Shown here piece by piece: positions 61,401 to 64,000 of a stretch of 64,000 nt of DNA. The notes beneath the pieces were generated by a model, which worked only from the letters and a program-made list of their open reading frames with translations, was not told the DNA's origin and did not search any database. This DNA comes from Holothuria scabra (Eukaryota > Echinodermata > Holothuroidea > Aspidochirotida > Holothuriidae), in the NCBI GenBank assembly GCA_037179385.1, contig CM074187.1:17547450-17611449 (forward strand), in the 5' to 3' direction. Made by a program: the position numbers and the translations under genes. Positions within the stretch are counted from its first letter, which is position 1; every line of letters begins with the position of its first letter.

Positions 61401-62276
61401 AGGGTTATTGTCTGATTTGGAAAAAGCACCTGACTGCACCCCATGGCATGTGCCCCATTTTTCGGCCACGACTTTTTCATTTTTACCTCATATTTCTTTT
61501 TGGAGTCAATTTGGTGCTAGTTTAAGGTCTCATATAAGCATATTTGTGGTGGTTGGGGAGAGGTGTATTTTCCTGGAGTGCTGGGTGTCACCGCCCAGCA
61601 CCAACCACTTGTAGCTACATCCCTGCATAGAGTCATTAAATCCTACTACAGTAGATTACCTGTAATGAGATACAGCAGTGCACAGTATAGATGTTGGTTT
61701 TTTGTGTTTGACCTAACATTTCTCCATATCACCTTTGAGCCCCAACAAAAACAAAAGAACTCACACACACACAAACCTACTACCACACCAATATAGCTTC
61801 ATTGGTTATTTTGCTATAAGAAAGGAGGCAATGCAGGGCAAATCAATTAAATTACTCAACATGCACTGGGAGAGATCTGGTGATACATAAAGCAAGGCCA
61901 TGTCAACCTTTAAACATTTTTTCATTTGTCCAATGTGCTACAGTAGCTGTTCCCCCCAAGTCTACTTCTCAGAAAGAATACATACTGTTCATGCCTAAAC
62001 CCTTTGCAATCCTATGAGAATGAACTTTTTTGAACTTCTGAACTATCTGGCTATTGGTGCATAGGCTACAACATTGAGCAGTGGACATGTCCTAGTAATC
62101 TTAAACTTTCTCCCACTTTCTGAAATGTGTGGACTGGAGGCAGGGGGACGGGGGTTCTTGAGCCGTGGATCATGTAGACGTACACTGGCCACAGGGATGT
62201 ACTAAGCAAGAAACTAGGATTATAGCATGGACTGGGAAGGGGTTTGAGGTTAATAAGTTCAAGTAAATGGTGATCA
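58401..62276. other. AT-rich sequence, no supported gene
   Basis: Starts with a short CA run (58408-58420). Base texture is smoother than to the left, with few homopolymers and no recognised repeats. No protein-like exon was seen on either strand. Confidence 0.4.
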
Positions 62277-62421
62277 TTAATTGATAAGGGAAATAATAAC
62301 CAGTAACTCAGCTTGTAACCCATCAATCATCTTTTTCTGCTTTTTCTTTGGCCTCTGCATTCTAGATAGAAGCATGCAGTGACATGGCTGGAAGGACAAT
62401 TCCTCAATGGTTTCTCCATCT
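62277..62421 (-). CDS. Candidate terminal exon, unidentified lysine-rich protein
   Basis: On the minus strand TGTATATTGCAG is followed by DGETIEELSFQPCHCMLLSR, MQRPKKKQKKMIDGLQAELL and a stop. The Lys/Arg-rich block could be a nuclear signal. A 40-base segment at 63575-63536 with good AG and GT ends would join in frame (…SSITAASRG + R). Evidence is frame and splice consensus only; no family recognised. Confidence 0.22.
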
Positions 62422-64000
62422 CTGCAATATACAGTTTGAATACATTTATAGATTATCAAAATAGGCATTCATGTTTTTAATTACACAGCATTGTCAACAC
62501 AGCACTTGTTTGAGAGTTCCAATTCTGGGAAAGAGTTTGACATGGCCAGGGAGATTTCCCAAATGCAAACTAGGCTGTAATACCTCTTACTGCATAGCAT
62601 AAAACCTATACCCTTTACCATTCAAGTCATTCTTATCACTGTATGATATGTGTAGTCATTAATACTGTATCTTTCCTGAAGCTGAGTCATGCCCTCCTTA
62701 CAACTTTATTGGTGGAACCTCTGTTGAGATTCAGATGTCTTACTGCGACTCTGAAATGTACAGTACTGTACTTAGGTTGAGTCACCTCAAGAAATAAAAA
62801 AAATGGTAGTTGAAGTCAAGCAAAACAACACAAGTCTCTCCACACATTTAGTGACAACATTTCATTAAGTTACACAGTTGAATTACCAAAGCTTGTATCA
62901 ACCACTCAGTTACAGTACTGGTCAACAATTAAGTCCCTAAATAGTAGATCAACATACTGTATCATTATTCTCTACTATGGAGACTTGAATTGAGTCAAAC
63001 AATTGTTTGAAGCAAGTCATTGATTCCAGTTGGCAGTTGCAACAAAACTTTGTCTCATGAATGCTACTTGAGTTTCTGTTAAAATACCATTCAAGTTATC
63101 AAACCAATATCCCTTCACACCCACCTCTAAAATAACTTCAAGGTAGCGCTTACCCTTCCTAAATACCCCCAAAAATAACAAGCTATAATCAGTGATCAGT
63201 AAATTGTAAATTTACGAGTGATATTGTAAGACAAAGGATAGAAACGTCAATGGTTGAGCTGTAAATACCTTACAGGCAATATAGCTTTAATTCACATCAC
63301 AACAACAATGTAATTAAATCCTGTGCCCCCATACCTACAGCATGTACATTATGTGGCTATGTGCTGGTATGCTCCATTAAGAAACACTTTCAAATAAATA
63401 CTGTAAGATGCAGTTATTCGCACAAATAAACACAAGTACAGGTATGGGTCCAGCAAACATGAACTGGTTACAGATGGGGGGTGCAGTGTTTATTACAGTA
63501 CATAGCTCATGACTGAGCATAACAAAAGATCTTACCTTCCTCTGCTGGCAGCTGTAATAGATGACTTTCTGAAACCTAGGAAGAATTTCCCTCATGTTCA
63601 GTTATTGGCTTGCTCCTGGTTGAACAATAATTGTGGGTTCTACCTTTGCTTGACTAAGTCTTAGCTCAATATGTGGAAGGTTTTCAATTGACACCCTCAC
63701 CCATTTAAATTGGTTGGCACGTCCATGAACTGTGAAAATACAATTTAAAAAATCTTTAAACATATACTGTACCACAAATTAGGTTACAGCTTACAGGATT
63801 TGATAATTACTTCAGGTCTTAGCTCAGGTCACACTGCAGCGATATCAGATCGGATTGTGCTTCCATTTTTGTGAGTTTTACTTAAAATATCTGCCATCTT
63901 TGATGTAAAAAAATAATTAATTTGTCAACCTGTGGAAATAGATAATATTTATCACAGGACTACGAAAATCAGAATTATGTTAATTATTTAAATGACGTCC
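62422..64000. other. AT-rich right end, no firm gene
   Basis: Apart from a possible mini-exon with donor AAG|GTAAGA at 63536 on the minus strand, nothing recognised. Confidence 0.35.

Overview
The window is animal nuclear DNA, probably from an invertebrate deuterostome and most likely an echinoderm such as a sea cucumber. Genes are split into small exons with consensus GT-AG introns. The proteins are metazoan: a cholinesterase with a C-terminal T-peptide, a chymotrypsin-fold protease, and HYR and EGF-like domains. Short non-autonomous transposons, tRNA-derived SINEs, long TA runs and G/C homopolymers fill most of the rest. Species assignment is inference. Most open reading frames in the window are chance or repeat-derived.

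Region 1 (1-14.5 kb, + strand) holds the 3' two thirds of a cholinesterase gene: seven recognisable exons with matching phases, the full Ser-Glu-His catalytic set, the conserved cysteines and a terminal Trp-rich T-peptide exon. The 5' part lies outside the window. The penultimate exon has an in-frame TAG where the family has a conserved Trp, so this copy is a pseudogene, a null allele or carries a base error. Its introns hold TA microsatellites with a duplicated spacer, a nested pair of hAT-like elements with 8-bp target duplications, and two other MITEs.

Region 2 (14.5-22 kb) has no gene I can support. It is rich in imperfect palindromic repeats, including a CACT...AGTG MITE.

Region 3 (22.5-51 kb, - strand) holds a secreted S1 serine protease (exons at 51.0, 35.2, 34.0 and 29.7 kb) and, downstream on the same strand, three HYR-domain exons and a terminal EGF-like exon. 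All the HYR exons are phase 1-1, and a candidate donor in the last protease exon is also phase 1. Protease and HYR exons may therefore form one mosaic gene of about 28 kb with alternative 3' ends. A 15.6-kb intron between the first two protease exons carries a hAT-like MITE, a SINE, several copies of another repeat, an AT microsatellite with flanking duplications, a 59-bp palindrome and a possible + strand gene fragment near 48 kb.

Region 4 (51-64 kb) is mostly non-coding as far as I can see. It includes a tandem array at 57.6-58.4 kb whose units each carry a DR1-like nuclear-receptor motif, and a weak candidate terminal exon on the - strand at 62.3 kb.
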